Assembly (NCBI GenBank): GCA_007118045.1
Contig: SKTG01000227.1
Coordinates: forward strand, 1-9,188
Direction of reading: 5' to 3'
Source: Nitriliruptoraceae bacterium
Lineage (GTDB): Bacteria; Actinomycetota; Nitriliruptoria; Nitriliruptorales; Nitriliruptoraceae
Length of the DNA stretch: 9,188 nucleotides
The notes below the pieces were generated by a model. It was not told where the DNA came from. It was given only the letters and a program-made list of their open reading frames with translations, and searched no databases. Within the stretch, counting starts at the first letter, position 1. The number at the start of each line of letters is the position of its first letter. Of this stretch, positions 1 through 6,246 are shown in pieces. The position numbers were made by a program, and so were the translations under genes.

Positions 1-83
1 AGCGTCGTCAACGTGCGCCGTGTTGCTCGATCGATGAGCCGCTCGTACACACCCGGAGCGAGCTCGCCTTCCCCCACCGACAC
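1..83 (-). CDS. N-terminal fragment of an unidentified protein, cut by the window edge
   Basis: A minus-strand frame stays open from a GTG at 83-81 (second in-frame GTG at 77-75) to base 1. It gives about 27 residues, MSVGEGELAPGVYERLIDRA followed by a basic Thr/Arg/Leu run. Codon third positions are mostly G or C, as in the sure genes here. The segment looks like a charged amphipathic helix, typical of a soluble protein N-terminus. An AGG lies 10 bases before the first GTG, with a G-run just before the codon, so the start is only weakly supported. It has the same orientation as the large GT2/LicD gene and begins 140 bases after that gene's stop. Too little is visible to assign a function. 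It could also be a chance open frame; at this length that cannot be excluded. Confidence 0.4.
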   Translation of the reverse strand, partial: MSVGEGELAPGVYERLIDRATRRTLTT

Positions 84-111
84 CCCCGCCAAACCTGGAC
101 GACGACCGGAC

Positions 112-212
112 CCTAGGCACACCTCAGCCGTGGATCCACCATCAGCAGCGAGGCGCGGATGGCCACGTGTCGACGCGTCGAACGCGGAGGTGGATCGCTG
201 GCGCGGTCGACC
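112..212. repeat. Cluster of short perfect palindromes in an intergenic gap
   Basis: The gap between the large minus-strand gene and the partial gene contains CCTAGG (112-117), GTGGATCCAC (130-139), CACGTG (164-169), TCGACGCGTCGA (170-181) and GGTCGACC (205-212). The 12-bp one is perfect and abuts CACGTG. They could be operator half-sites for the partial gene, whose promoter should lie here. None has the loop and T-run of an intrinsic terminator. CG-rich DNA makes such palindromes by chance fairly often, so function is not shown. Confidence 0.3.
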
Positions 213-223
213 TCGGTGCTGCG

Positions 224-2959
224 CTAGCCGACGTGGAGGGTCTCACCCGATGGGGTCAGCACCGTCCGCACCCGGATCCGGTCGGGCTCTTCGGCCTCGA
301 GCGCCTCCATCTCGGCCCGGGTCATCAGGTAGCGGTCGTCGCGGACGATGCCGGCGACGGGATCGAAGCCCTGCATCGGGATCGCCCAATGCTCGCCGTA
401 GAGCTGTCCGAGGACCGCTTCGGCGTTGCCGGGCACCGGCACGAGCTCCCCGAAGATCGCGCCCTGACGCGGCCGATAGAAGCCGTCCCGGTCGGTGACC
501 GGCTCGTACCGCCACCCGTACGACATGTTCAGCTCGCCGTTCGGGTTGAACCAGGCGAAGTTCACGTCGACGAAGTGGTTCTCGTTGCGGCTCCTGCGCA
601 CGTACAGGCTGTGGGGATGCAACTGGACGTAGTAGTCGTGGGCAGCGAGGAGTCTCGCGATGGTCGTGACCTCGCCGCGGACCTGCTCGGGCTGGTCGTG
701 ACCGGAGACGTACGCGACGTCGAAGCCGCCGACGTCGTGCCCGATGAAGTCGTGATCGCGGATCGCCCCCAGCAGGTTCCCGTAGAAGGGGTAGGTGGTG
801 TAGCCGAGCTCGCCCTCGATGAGCCGCGCGATGTCGGCGTACAGCGCCAGGATCCCACGCTTGCTCTCCGGCGTGTGTCCCTGCGACAGCCGACCGAACT
901 TCATGAACACGTGACCGGCCTTGAGCCGCTTGAACAGCTCGCGTGACCGACTCTCGTGACCGGGCACCACCACGAGCCTGGTTCCGCCCTCGGGCCACAG
1001 GACCGGAGCACCCTCGCTCTCGATCGTGAGGACGTCCCCGTCGCCGAGGTAGTCGAGAACATCGCTGCAGTTGATGGCGAACCGCCCCACCGGCGCCCCG
1101 TCGGGGGCAGGGGAAGCGAAGGTCGCAGCCAGCTCGTGACCGTTGAGTAGGAGCGCGACCCGCGGAGCGTCACCCGACCCCAGACGAACGTCGCCCTCGA
1201 CCGGGCCCGCCTCGCCGGCGAGGAAACCGAGCTCCGTGACCACGCCGCCGCGATCCTCCTCGGACTCGGGCACCGTTCCGGTGACGATCATCGCAGCTGC
1301 CCACTTGAGAGTGAGCGCGCGGCTCCGGTGGAGTTCGTCGTCGAGACGCTGGTCCCGCGGCCAACGGCGCAGCCCGTCGGAGGCGACCTCGAACGCCGCC
1401 GAAGGCTGATCGATCTCGCGGAAGGCCCGGGCGACTCGCCGGTAGGTGGACGCAGTCAACGCGTCCTCGGCGACGTTCTCCTCGTGGAGCGCGCGCCACT
1501 CCTGAACGCCGGCCTGCCACTCGCGGCGGAGGCCGAGGAGTTCTACGAGACGGGCGCGGAGGCGGTGGTCACCGGGGTGTTGGCCGAGCGCGCGGTTCAA
1601 CACCTCGTTGGCTGAGTGGAGCCGGCCGTCGTGGCGGTACGCCTGCTCGAGTTCGAGCCAGACGTCGACCTCCGCCGGTGCCTCGGCCGCCACGAGTGCC
1701 TCGAGCTCGTCGATGGCCCGGCCCTGTTCACGCGACGGGACCGGCGAGCGGGTGACGGGAGGGGTCGTCGACGGGGTGGCGGAAGAGGCCGGAGCGGCTG
1801 ACGAGGACGTGGCCGGAGCGGCCGGCGAGGACGTGGCCGGAGCGGCCGGAGCGGCCGGCGAGGCCGTGGTCGGAGCGGTCGGTGCTCGACCCTCGGTTCC
1901 CGCGGGATCCGGGAGGATCGGGATGCGCCGGCGTATCGCCGTCGCGAGGCGACGGAGATCCCCCCGGCGAACGAAGCCGAGGGCCCTTCTCGCCGGCGGC
2001 GCGTACTTCCGCAGTCGCCTCTGCCCTGCCTTCCGCACCGGATCGGCCAGACGGACCAGGCGGCCGACGCGGCGGCGTGCCCGACTCGGCAGTGGGTCGG
2101 AAGCCGCGGCGCGCGCCAGCCAGCGGTAGACCGCTGCCTGTCGGTGTTCCTCGTTGGCCTCGTGGAAGCGTGCGACCAGGGTGTGCTGGTTGTACTTGAT
2201 CTGACTGGCGACTTCCGGCTCGTAGCGTTGGTACAACGACGCGTGCTTCGCGCGGATCACGCGGTTCGCGCGCGCCACGGCCCGGGCGTTCGCGCCAACG
2301 TCGGACTTCAGGTAGGTGAACAACGGCAGCTCGGGGTCGGTGCTCACGAGCCTCCCGCCGCCGGCCAGGAACCGGACGAGGAGGTCGTAGTCCTGTCGGC
2401 GCAGGAGCCGTTCGTCGAAGCCCACCCTGCGGAACGCCTCCGCCGGCCCGAGCATCGCCGGCAGGTAGGCGTACAAGGTCTTCGCCATCAGCGCGGTGTA
2501 CAGCTGATCACCCTGCACCTCGGGAACCAGGAGCTTGGAGGTCCCGAGGTTGAGGAAGTACCTGTGCAGCGGGCAGACGCAGATCACGTGCTGGTCGGGC
2601 GTCTCCTCCTCCGCAGCCGCGAGTTCCGCGAACTGCAGCTCCAGCTTCCGTGGGTGCCACAGGTCCCCGGCGTCCATCCAAGCGAGGTACCCGTCACCCG
2701 CGTTCTCCAGGATCTGGTTCCGGGCCCGGGGGCGGCCTCGGTTCCGCTCGTTGCGGATCACCTCGATGCCGCCGTACGCGCTCGCGAGGGACTCGATCGC
2801 GTCGCGGGTGTCCGGGCCGCTCCCGTCGTCGATGATGAGCAGCCGGATACGACCGGCCCAGGTCTGCGAGAAGATCGTCGGCACGGTCCGTCGAAGCCCC
2901 TCGGGGTCGTCGTAGACGGGCATACCGACGGTCACGTCGAACTTGGGGGCCTGCGTCAT
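224..2959 (-). CDS. Multidomain GT2 glycosyltransferase / TPR-like / LicD-like transferase
   Basis: This 911-residue protein carries two catalytic-type domains. Residues 8-235 are a family 2 (GT-A) glycosyltransferase: GMPVYDD strand, IIDDGSG at 42-48, NRGRPRARN at 73-81, a DAGD metal-binding motif at 96-99 after LAWM, and QDYDLLVRF around 189-195 where the family has its E/QD base motif. Residues 285-350 are very basic. Residues 357-405 are an Ala/Pro/Ser/Thr linker encoded by a DNA tandem repeat. Residues 411-545 are TPR-like helices, and 555-665 look beta-rich and unassigned. Residues 676-880 resemble LicD: GNLLGAIRDHDFIGHD (727-742), FDVAY (746-750), HFVDVNF (795-801) and LYGEHWAIP near 852-860, matching the family's GTLLGAxR...WDDDxD and YG...P pattern. 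LicD proteins move phosphocholine-like groups from CDP carriers to glycans. No signal peptide or membrane segment is evident, so it probably acts at the cytoplasmic face. The start has GAGAGG 10 bases upstream and the stop is TAG. The GT2 call is strong; the LicD donor and acceptor are unknown. Confidence 0.9.
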   Translation of the reverse strand: MTQAPKFDVTVGMPVYDDPEGLRRTVPTIFSQTWAGRIRLLIIDDGSGPDTRDAIESLASAYGGIEVIRNERNRGRPRARNQILENAGDGYLAWMDAGDLWHPRKLELQFAELAAAEEETPDQHVICVCPLHRYFLNLGTSKLLVPEVQGDQLYTALMAKTLYAYLPAMLGPAEAFRRVGFDERLLRRQDYDLLVRFLAGGGRLVSTDPELPLFTYLKSDVGANARAVARANRVIRAKHASLYQRYEPEVASQIKYNQHTLVARFHEANEEHRQAAVYRWLARAAASDPLPSRARRRVGRLVRLADPVRKAGQRRLRKYAPPARRALGFVRRGDLRRLATAIRRRIPILPDPAGTEGRAPTAPTTASPAAPAAPATSSPAAPATSSSAAPASSATPSTTPPVTRSPVPSREQGRAIDELEALVAAEAPAEVDVWLELEQAYRHDGRLHSANEVLNRALGQHPGDHRLRARLVELLGLRREWQAGVQEWRALHEENVAEDALTASTYRRVARAFREIDQPSAAFEVASDGLRRWPRDQRLDDELHRSRALTLKWAAAMIVTGTVPESEEDRGGVVTELGFLAGEAGPVEGDVRLGSGDAPRVALLLNGHELAATFASPAPDGAPVGRFAINCSDVLDYLGDGDVLTIESEGAPVLWPEGGTRLVVVPGHESRSRELFKRLKAGHVFMKFGRLSQGHTPESKRGILALYADIARLIEGELGYTTYPFYGNLLGAIRDHDFIGHDVGGFDVAYVSGHDQPEQVRGEVTTIARLLAAHDYYVQLHPHSLYVRRSRNENHFVDVNFAWFNPNGELNMSYGWRYEPVTDRDGFYRPRQGAIFGELVPVPGNAEAVLGQLYGEHWAIPMQGFDPVAGIVRDDRYLMTRAEMEALEAEEPDRIRVRTVLTPSGETLHVG
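1787..1883. repeat. 24-bp tandem repeat encoding the Ala/Pro/Ser/Thr linker
   Basis: Units run 1787-1810, 1811-1834 and 1844-1867, with a 9-bp partial unit at 1835-1843 and a degenerate fourth unit at about 1868-1883. On the plus strand the unit is close to GGCCGGAGCGGCCGGCGAGG plus ACGT. Read on the minus strand, each unit encodes an 8-residue block such as TSSPAAPA or TSSSAAPA, residues about 360-391 of the GT2/LicD protein. The unit length and the 9-bp insert are both multiples of three, so copy-number change would keep the frame. Confidence 0.85.
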
Positions 2960-2969
2960 GGGAACTCGT

Positions 2970-2975
2970 CCTCTC
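2970..2975 (-). promoter_or_regulatory. Ribosome binding site of the GT2/LicD gene
   Basis: Minus-strand GAGAGG lies 10 bases before the ATG at 2959. The spacing is slightly long but acceptable. It fixes the start immediately before the first GT2 beta-strand, where the family usually begins. Confidence 0.55.
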
Positions 2976-3029
2976 GCTGCCGAACGCCCCAGGATCGGCG
3001 GCGGCCAGGGAATGGAGGAACGCGGGAGC

Positions 3030-3055
3030 GTAGCGCACGCCTGCTGCGCTCCTAC
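3030..3055 (-). terminator. Possible weak hairpin terminator or leader hairpin
   Basis: GTAGCGCA (3030-3037) pairs with TGCG (3045-3048) plus CTAC (3052-3055) with a 7-base loop and a 3-base bulge; a competing GGAGCG/CGCTCC pairing (3025-3030 with 3047-3052) also exists. It lies 35-60 bases past the stop of the upstream minus-strand gene and about 70 bases before the next start. There is no T-run, so it may be partial termination, a leader structure, or chance in GC-rich DNA. Confidence 0.25.
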
Positions 3056-3063
3056 GAGGTGCC

Positions 3064-3094
3064 GCTGACGTCAGCTCTCGCGACCGACGTCAGC
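3064..3094. promoter_or_regulatory. Palindrome GCTGACGTCAGC plus a direct repeat of its half, possible operator
   Basis: GCTGACGTCAGC (3064-3075) is a perfect 12-bp inverted repeat. Its GACGTCAGC part recurs in direct orientation at 3086-3094, with starts 19 bases apart, overlapping the TGA stop of the upstream minus-strand gene. It lies about 105 bases upstream of the GT2/LicD start, so it could bind a dimeric regulator of that gene. No convincing -35/-10 pair was found beside it; minus-strand TACGCT (3032-3027) is the best -10-like string but lacks a good -35. Confidence 0.3.
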
Positions 3095-4544
3095 GACGGA
3101 GCCGCCGGCGCACCCGTTCGAACGCCTCGGCGGGGGTCCGTGAGGACCCGGACGCCGAGTCGGCCAAGCTGGACTCGGCTCGTTCGCGGGCGGCGGTCTG
3201 CTCCTCGAGGTCGGCGGTGGCCACGGCGAGTCGGTGTTCGGCCCGCTGCCGCGCTCGTTGCTCCTGTGCCATCTCGACCTGCAGACGAGCGATCGCGGTG
3301 AGCTCGTCCTCGGACAGGGCGGCGGACGGACCGAGGAGATCCGCAGGTCCGTCGTCGGTCTCGGGCGCCAGCCCGAGACGCTCCGGGAGCACCCACTCCA
3401 GACCGGCATCCCTCGCGAGGTGGTCGACGGCTCCCTCGTCCGGGACCGACGACGGGCCCTCGAGCGGGTGTCGTCCGGATGAGCTGCGGTCGAGCGCTGC
3501 GCTCCTGGTCACCGACAGGTGGCGTGGCCGATCCTCCTCCCCCGGGAGGAGGACACGCACGACCGAGACGTCGCGTCGCAGGGTCCGCCGGGTCAGGATG
3601 GCGACCATCTCGGTGGTCAACGGCACGTCGATCGAGGTGTGCACGACGTACGGGATGCCAAGGGGCAGCGGGGCGTCGTCGCGGAGGACGCGGGGATCGC
3701 TCCCGAACTCGGCCCGCAGCAACGATCGCATGCTCGCCGGGGCGTGGGGGACGTACAACGCCGCGTCCCAGACATCGTCCAGCAGACGGCGTAGTCCGTC
3801 GACGGCTGCCTCCCGTGTCGCTTCGTGCAGCGCCACCACGATGAGGGAGGTCGGCACCCGACGCCACACCCCGGTCGCCTCGTCCCGCAAGGGGGGAAGG
3901 CGATCACGGGCGATCGCCTGCCTCACCGGGTCGTCCGCGAGCCGGCGTCCGACTCGACCACCAGGAGCCCCGCCGTCCGACGCCGGGCGAGCTGCGCCGT
4001 CCGCCTCGAGGACGAGCGTGCAGCCGAGGTTCAGGCGTCGCCACAGACGCTCGGCGAGGAGCATCCCCGGGTCGAGGTCCTCGGCGTCGGTCACGTCGTC
4101 GATGGCGGCGACCAGCGCACCGGCGACCTCCGGCGGATGCACGTGCAGGTGCTCGGCGCGCTCACGGAGTTCGACGATGCGTCGCAACAGCCGGGCAGGT
4201 CGCACGAGGTCGACGTGCGCGGGGGGTGACCGATCCGAACGGACCGGGTGTCGGTCCGCTTTCCGGCTGAGCGTGGCGACCAGCTCTGGTGGGCAGCCGC
4301 TGACCCGGATCGGCTCGAGGCCCGAGCTGTGCGCGGCCGCCTCGAGGTCCACCGTGTCGGCCACCTCGGCGTCCCGGCCGGGTGGATCGTCCTCCTGGCG
4401 GCGCGCATCGGGCGAGCTAGGCTCCTCGCCTCCACGTCCCGCCACCCCCAGAGCGGCGACCTGGGCGTGCAGCCGGTCGTTGGAGCCGGGGAGCGCCCCC
4501 TGGAGGCGAGAGAGCACGAGCCGGTTCGGGAGGGCCGAGACCAT
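3090..4544 (-). CDS. Uncharacterised protein in a glycan locus, possible degenerate GT-A-like core and coiled coil
   Basis: I do not recognise the family. The 484-residue frame has G/C-rich third positions throughout, supporting real coding. Residues 1-110 are polar with little visible structure. Residues 112-178 look like packed helices (RPARLLRRIVELRERAEHLH and AERLWRRLNLGCTLVLEAD). Residues 229-335 alternate beta and helix like a GT-A fold: TSLIVVALHEA (232-242), then LYVPHAP (263-269), then PYVVHTSIDVPLTTEMVAIL (298-317) where a family 2 enzyme would show its DxD, and SVVRVLLPG (327-335). Only SIDV is present at the DxD position, so catalysis is doubtful. Residues 410-462 are a strongly predicted-looking coiled coil rich in Ala, Glu, Gln and Arg, followed by a basic tail ending RRRLRR. 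No signal peptide or membrane segment is seen. It is divergent from the 4543 gene with overlapping start codons, and 130 bases upstream of the GT2/LicD gene on the same strand, so it may share that transcript. A GGAG lies 9 bases upstream of the ATG. A later GTG (4517-4515) is a possible alternative start. Confidence 0.75.
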   Translation of the reverse strand: MVSALPNRLVLSRLQGALPGSNDRLHAQVAALGVAGRGGEEPSSPDARRQEDDPPGRDAEVADTVDLEAAAHSSGLEPIRVSGCPPELVATLSRKADRHPVRSDRSPPAHVDLVRPARLLRRIVELRERAEHLHVHPPEVAGALVAAIDDVTDAEDLDPGMLLAERLWRRLNLGCTLVLEADGAARPASDGGAPGGRVGRRLADDPVRQAIARDRLPPLRDEATGVWRRVPTSLIVVALHEATREAAVDGLRRLLDDVWDAALYVPHAPASMRSLLRAEFGSDPRVLRDDAPLPLGIPYVVHTSIDVPLTTEMVAILTRRTLRRDVSVVRVLLPGEEDRPRHLSVTRSAALDRSSSGRHPLEGPSSVPDEGAVDHLARDAGLEWVLPERLGLAPETDDGPADLLGPSAALSEDELTAIARLQVEMAQEQRARQRAEHRLAVATADLEEQTAARERAESSLADSASGSSRTPAEAFERVRRRLRR

Positions 4545-4557
4545 GGTCACCGTCTCC
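4528..4557. promoter_or_regulatory. Divergent overlapping start codons with paired ribosome binding sites
   Basis: The CATG at 4542-4545 supplies both starts: ATG 4543-4545 on the plus strand and ATG 4544-4542 on the minus strand. Plus-strand GGGAGG (4528-4533) is 9 bases before the plus ATG; minus-strand GGAG (4557-4554) is 9 bases before the minus ATG. Each site lies inside the other gene's first codons. There is no intergenic DNA, so promoters must lie within the coding sequences or the true starts must be further in. Confidence 0.55.
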
Positions 4558-6246
4558 GGCGCCTCTCCGTCCACCTCTGCTCCCAGTTCCGCTACGGACC
4601 GGCCTCGGAGCCTACTGGACATCGGCCTACAGCTCGACGAGCTGCTCCCGGGGGGCCGTTGGGTGCTCGTGACCGACGCTGCCACCGCCGGGCCGCGGCT
4701 CGTCGCACGCTTCCAGCCGATGAGCCGCCTCGAGGTCCAACTGGTCACGCTGGACACCCCGGGGTGGGAGCAGCACCTGCGGGGCCGGGGTCCGGCGGAG
4801 GGGATCCTGCTCCGGTTCGACCGCGAGCGGTGGACGGCGTGCGTGCGCGCACTCACCGTGGCCAGGCTCCACCCGGGCCCCGTGGTCCTGGTGGCCGAGG
4901 AGGGCGGGGAGCCCGAGACGGACGGTGAGGACCGCGAGGGCGTCGAGGTCCTGCTGGCCACCCCGGACGGGCCGGTACCGGCGCTCGTGGTCCCCGACCA
5001 GCGGAGGTCGCTCAAGCGTTCGGATCCTGCTTCGTCACGGTTCCTGTCGACGCTGCGGGTGAGCGACCAGCCGAGGGCGCGCGACGCTGAGGCGTGGCAG
5101 GCGATCGACCTCGTGCGTTACAACCCGATGGGTCGGCGCCCCGGGCGGCGCGGCCCGGTGACGGTCGAGCCCGGATCGCTGGACCGCGCGGTGGCGGAGG
5201 TGGAGGGCGACGCCGACCTCCCGCGGTTCGTGGAGCTGTCCTCAGGCGCAGCCGACGGTTCGGTCAGCCGATCCGTTCTGCAGCTCGCGGCGCTCGGTGT
5301 GCCGGTCCGTTTCCGGGAGGACGTGCCCGCCCTGCCGGGGGTGTCCCGCCGGGTGCAGGACGTACTGGCTCGCTCGAGCGCGCTCGACCTGTCGGATCCC
5401 TGGACCCAGGAGCTCACGAGCGTGGGGCTGCGGCGAGCGGCGATCGCGGATCACGGGACGGTCCCGGGCGCCGGGACGCGGTCCGCGGACCCACCGGAGG
5501 CGAGTGAGCTCGCCACGCAGGGCGATCCCGCGTCGCCGGCCTACCGGGTGCCGGTGACGGTCCTCCTCGCCAGCATGAGGCCCGAGCTGATCGGCGCTGC
5601 GGTGGAGCGGGTCGCCTACCAGGACCACCGCCCCCTCGAGCTGGTGGTGGCCGCACATGGGTTCGACCCGAGCCTCGTGCCGCGACCCGACCCGGAGCTG
5701 CCGATGACGGTGCTGCCGGTACCCGAGGCGGCGCCGCTCGGCGAGGTCCTGAACGTCGCGACCGCGGCGGCGTCCGGCGCGGTCGTGGTGAAGATGGACG
5801 ACGACGACCTCTACGGCCCGTCCCACGTCACGGACCTGCTGCTCGCGTTGCGTTTCTCCGGTGCGTCCGTGGTGGGGAAGGCGGCGGAGCACATCTACCT
5901 CGGTGCCCTGGACGTCACCGTTCGGCGGAGGCTGGCGTCCGAACGCTTCGGAGGCCGCGTCGCCGGTGGGGCGATCGCGTGCCATCGCGCCGTCCTGGCC
6001 GACATCGGCGGGTGGGCCCCGGTCCCCCGGGCGGTCGACTCCAGGTTGCTGGCCGCGGTGGAGCTGACCGGCGGCAGCGTCTACCAGACCCACGGGTTCG
6101 GGTTCGTGCTGAACCGCCACGGGCGACGTCACACCTACGCGACCGACGACTCCCGCTACCTCCGGCGTCTCGTCGCGCAGCGCGTCGGCCTGGACCTGCC
6201 GTTCGCCGGCATCGTCGATGCCCCGGAGTCCCGCCATGCGTCCTGA
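4543..6246 (+). CDS. Two-part glycosyltransferase: CgeB/GT-B-like N-terminus with C-terminal family 2 domain
   Basis: This 567-residue protein ends in a family 2 (GT-A) domain at about 335-545. It shows VPVTVLLASMRPELIGAAVE (336-355), KMDDDDLYGPSHV (417-429) with the Asp-rich metal and nucleotide-sugar motif at 419-422, GGAIACHRAVLADIGGWAPV (475-494), Asp499 as candidate acceptor-side acidic residue, and YQTHGFGFVLNRHGRRHTY (514-532), a Thr-His-Gly/Arg-His-Gly tail seen in some actinobacterial family 2 enzymes. Residues 185-300 look like the C-terminal half of a CgeB-like GT-B protein: LVRYNPMG (190-197), then SRSVLQLAALGVPV (242-255), which fits the recurring R-x-x-E-x-x-A-x-G-V-P pattern without the Glu, then LTSVGLRRAA. 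Residues 1-25 are Ser/Thr/Ala-rich and may be disordered. No membrane segments. The start has GGGAGG 9 bases upstream. The stop overlaps the next gene by 11 bases. The family is clear; donor sugar, acceptor and linkage are not. Confidence 0.88.
   Translation: MVTVSGASPSTSAPSSATDRPRSLLDIGLQLDELLPGGRWVLVTDAATAGPRLVARFQPMSRLEVQLVTLDTPGWEQHLRGRGPAEGILLRFDRERWTACVRALTVARLHPGPVVLVAEEGGEPETDGEDREGVEVLLATPDGPVPALVVPDQRRSLKRSDPASSRFLSTLRVSDQPRARDAEAWQAIDLVRYNPMGRRPGRRGPVTVEPGSLDRAVAEVEGDADLPRFVELSSGAADGSVSRSVLQLAALGVPVRFREDVPALPGVSRRVQDVLARSSALDLSDPWTQELTSVGLRRAAIADHGTVPGAGTRSADPPEASELATQGDPASPAYRVPVTVLLASMRPELIGAAVERVAYQDHRPLELVVAAHGFDPSLVPRPDPELPMTVLPVPEAAPLGEVLNVATAAASGAVVVKMDDDDLYGPSHVTDLLLALRFSGASVVGKAAEHIYLGALDVTVRRRLASERFGGRVAGGAIACHRAVLADIGGWAPVPRAVDSRLLAAVELTGGSVYQTHGFGFVLNRHGRRHTYATDDSRYLRRLVAQRVGLDLPFAGIVDAPESRHAS
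6225..6228 (+). promoter_or_regulatory. Ribosome binding site inside the preceding gene, deciding the next start
   Basis: GGAG lies 7 bases before the ATG at 6236 and within the last codons of the upstream gene. It favours 6236 over the in-frame ATG at 6218, and with the 11-base overlap (6236-6246) indicates translational coupling of the two proteins. Confidence 0.65.

Noticed and set aside
110..138. Possible minus-strand promoter with TAGGGT (115-110) as -10
   Set aside because: The bases 17 upstream (TGGATC) do not resemble a -35, and the string overlaps a CCTAGG palindrome; too weak to call.
167..946. Plus-strand frame opposite the LicD-like region
   Set aside because: It mirrors the minus-strand codons with Val/Asp/Leu-rich shadow composition; the minus-strand frame has recognisable LicD motifs.
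3027..3032. Minus-strand TACGCT as a -10 for the GT2/LicD gene
   Set aside because: It fits TANNNT but has no -35 at normal spacing, and such strings are frequent.
2144..3301. Plus-strand 385-codon frame crossing the gap at 2960-3089
   Set aside because: It is opposite the GT2 domain and then runs into Arg-rich sequence, with no recognisable domain.
3217..4542. Plus-strand frame open upstream of 4543, which would extend the glycosyltransferase N-terminus by over 440 residues
   Set aside because: It is antisense to the minus-strand 3090-4544 gene, has Ser/Arg-rich shadow composition and lacks fold-like stretches; a good ribosome site marks 4543.
4545..5015. Minus-strand frame open upstream of 4544, which would lengthen the orphan protein to 641 residues
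   Set aside because: The extra part is Ser/Arg/Thr-rich shadow sequence opposite the glycosyltransferase; GGAG and normal composition begin at 4544.
6218..6238. ATG at 6218 as the start of the second plus-strand protein
   Set aside because: GGAG is correctly spaced for 6236 and lies downstream of 6218; the six extra residues add nothing.
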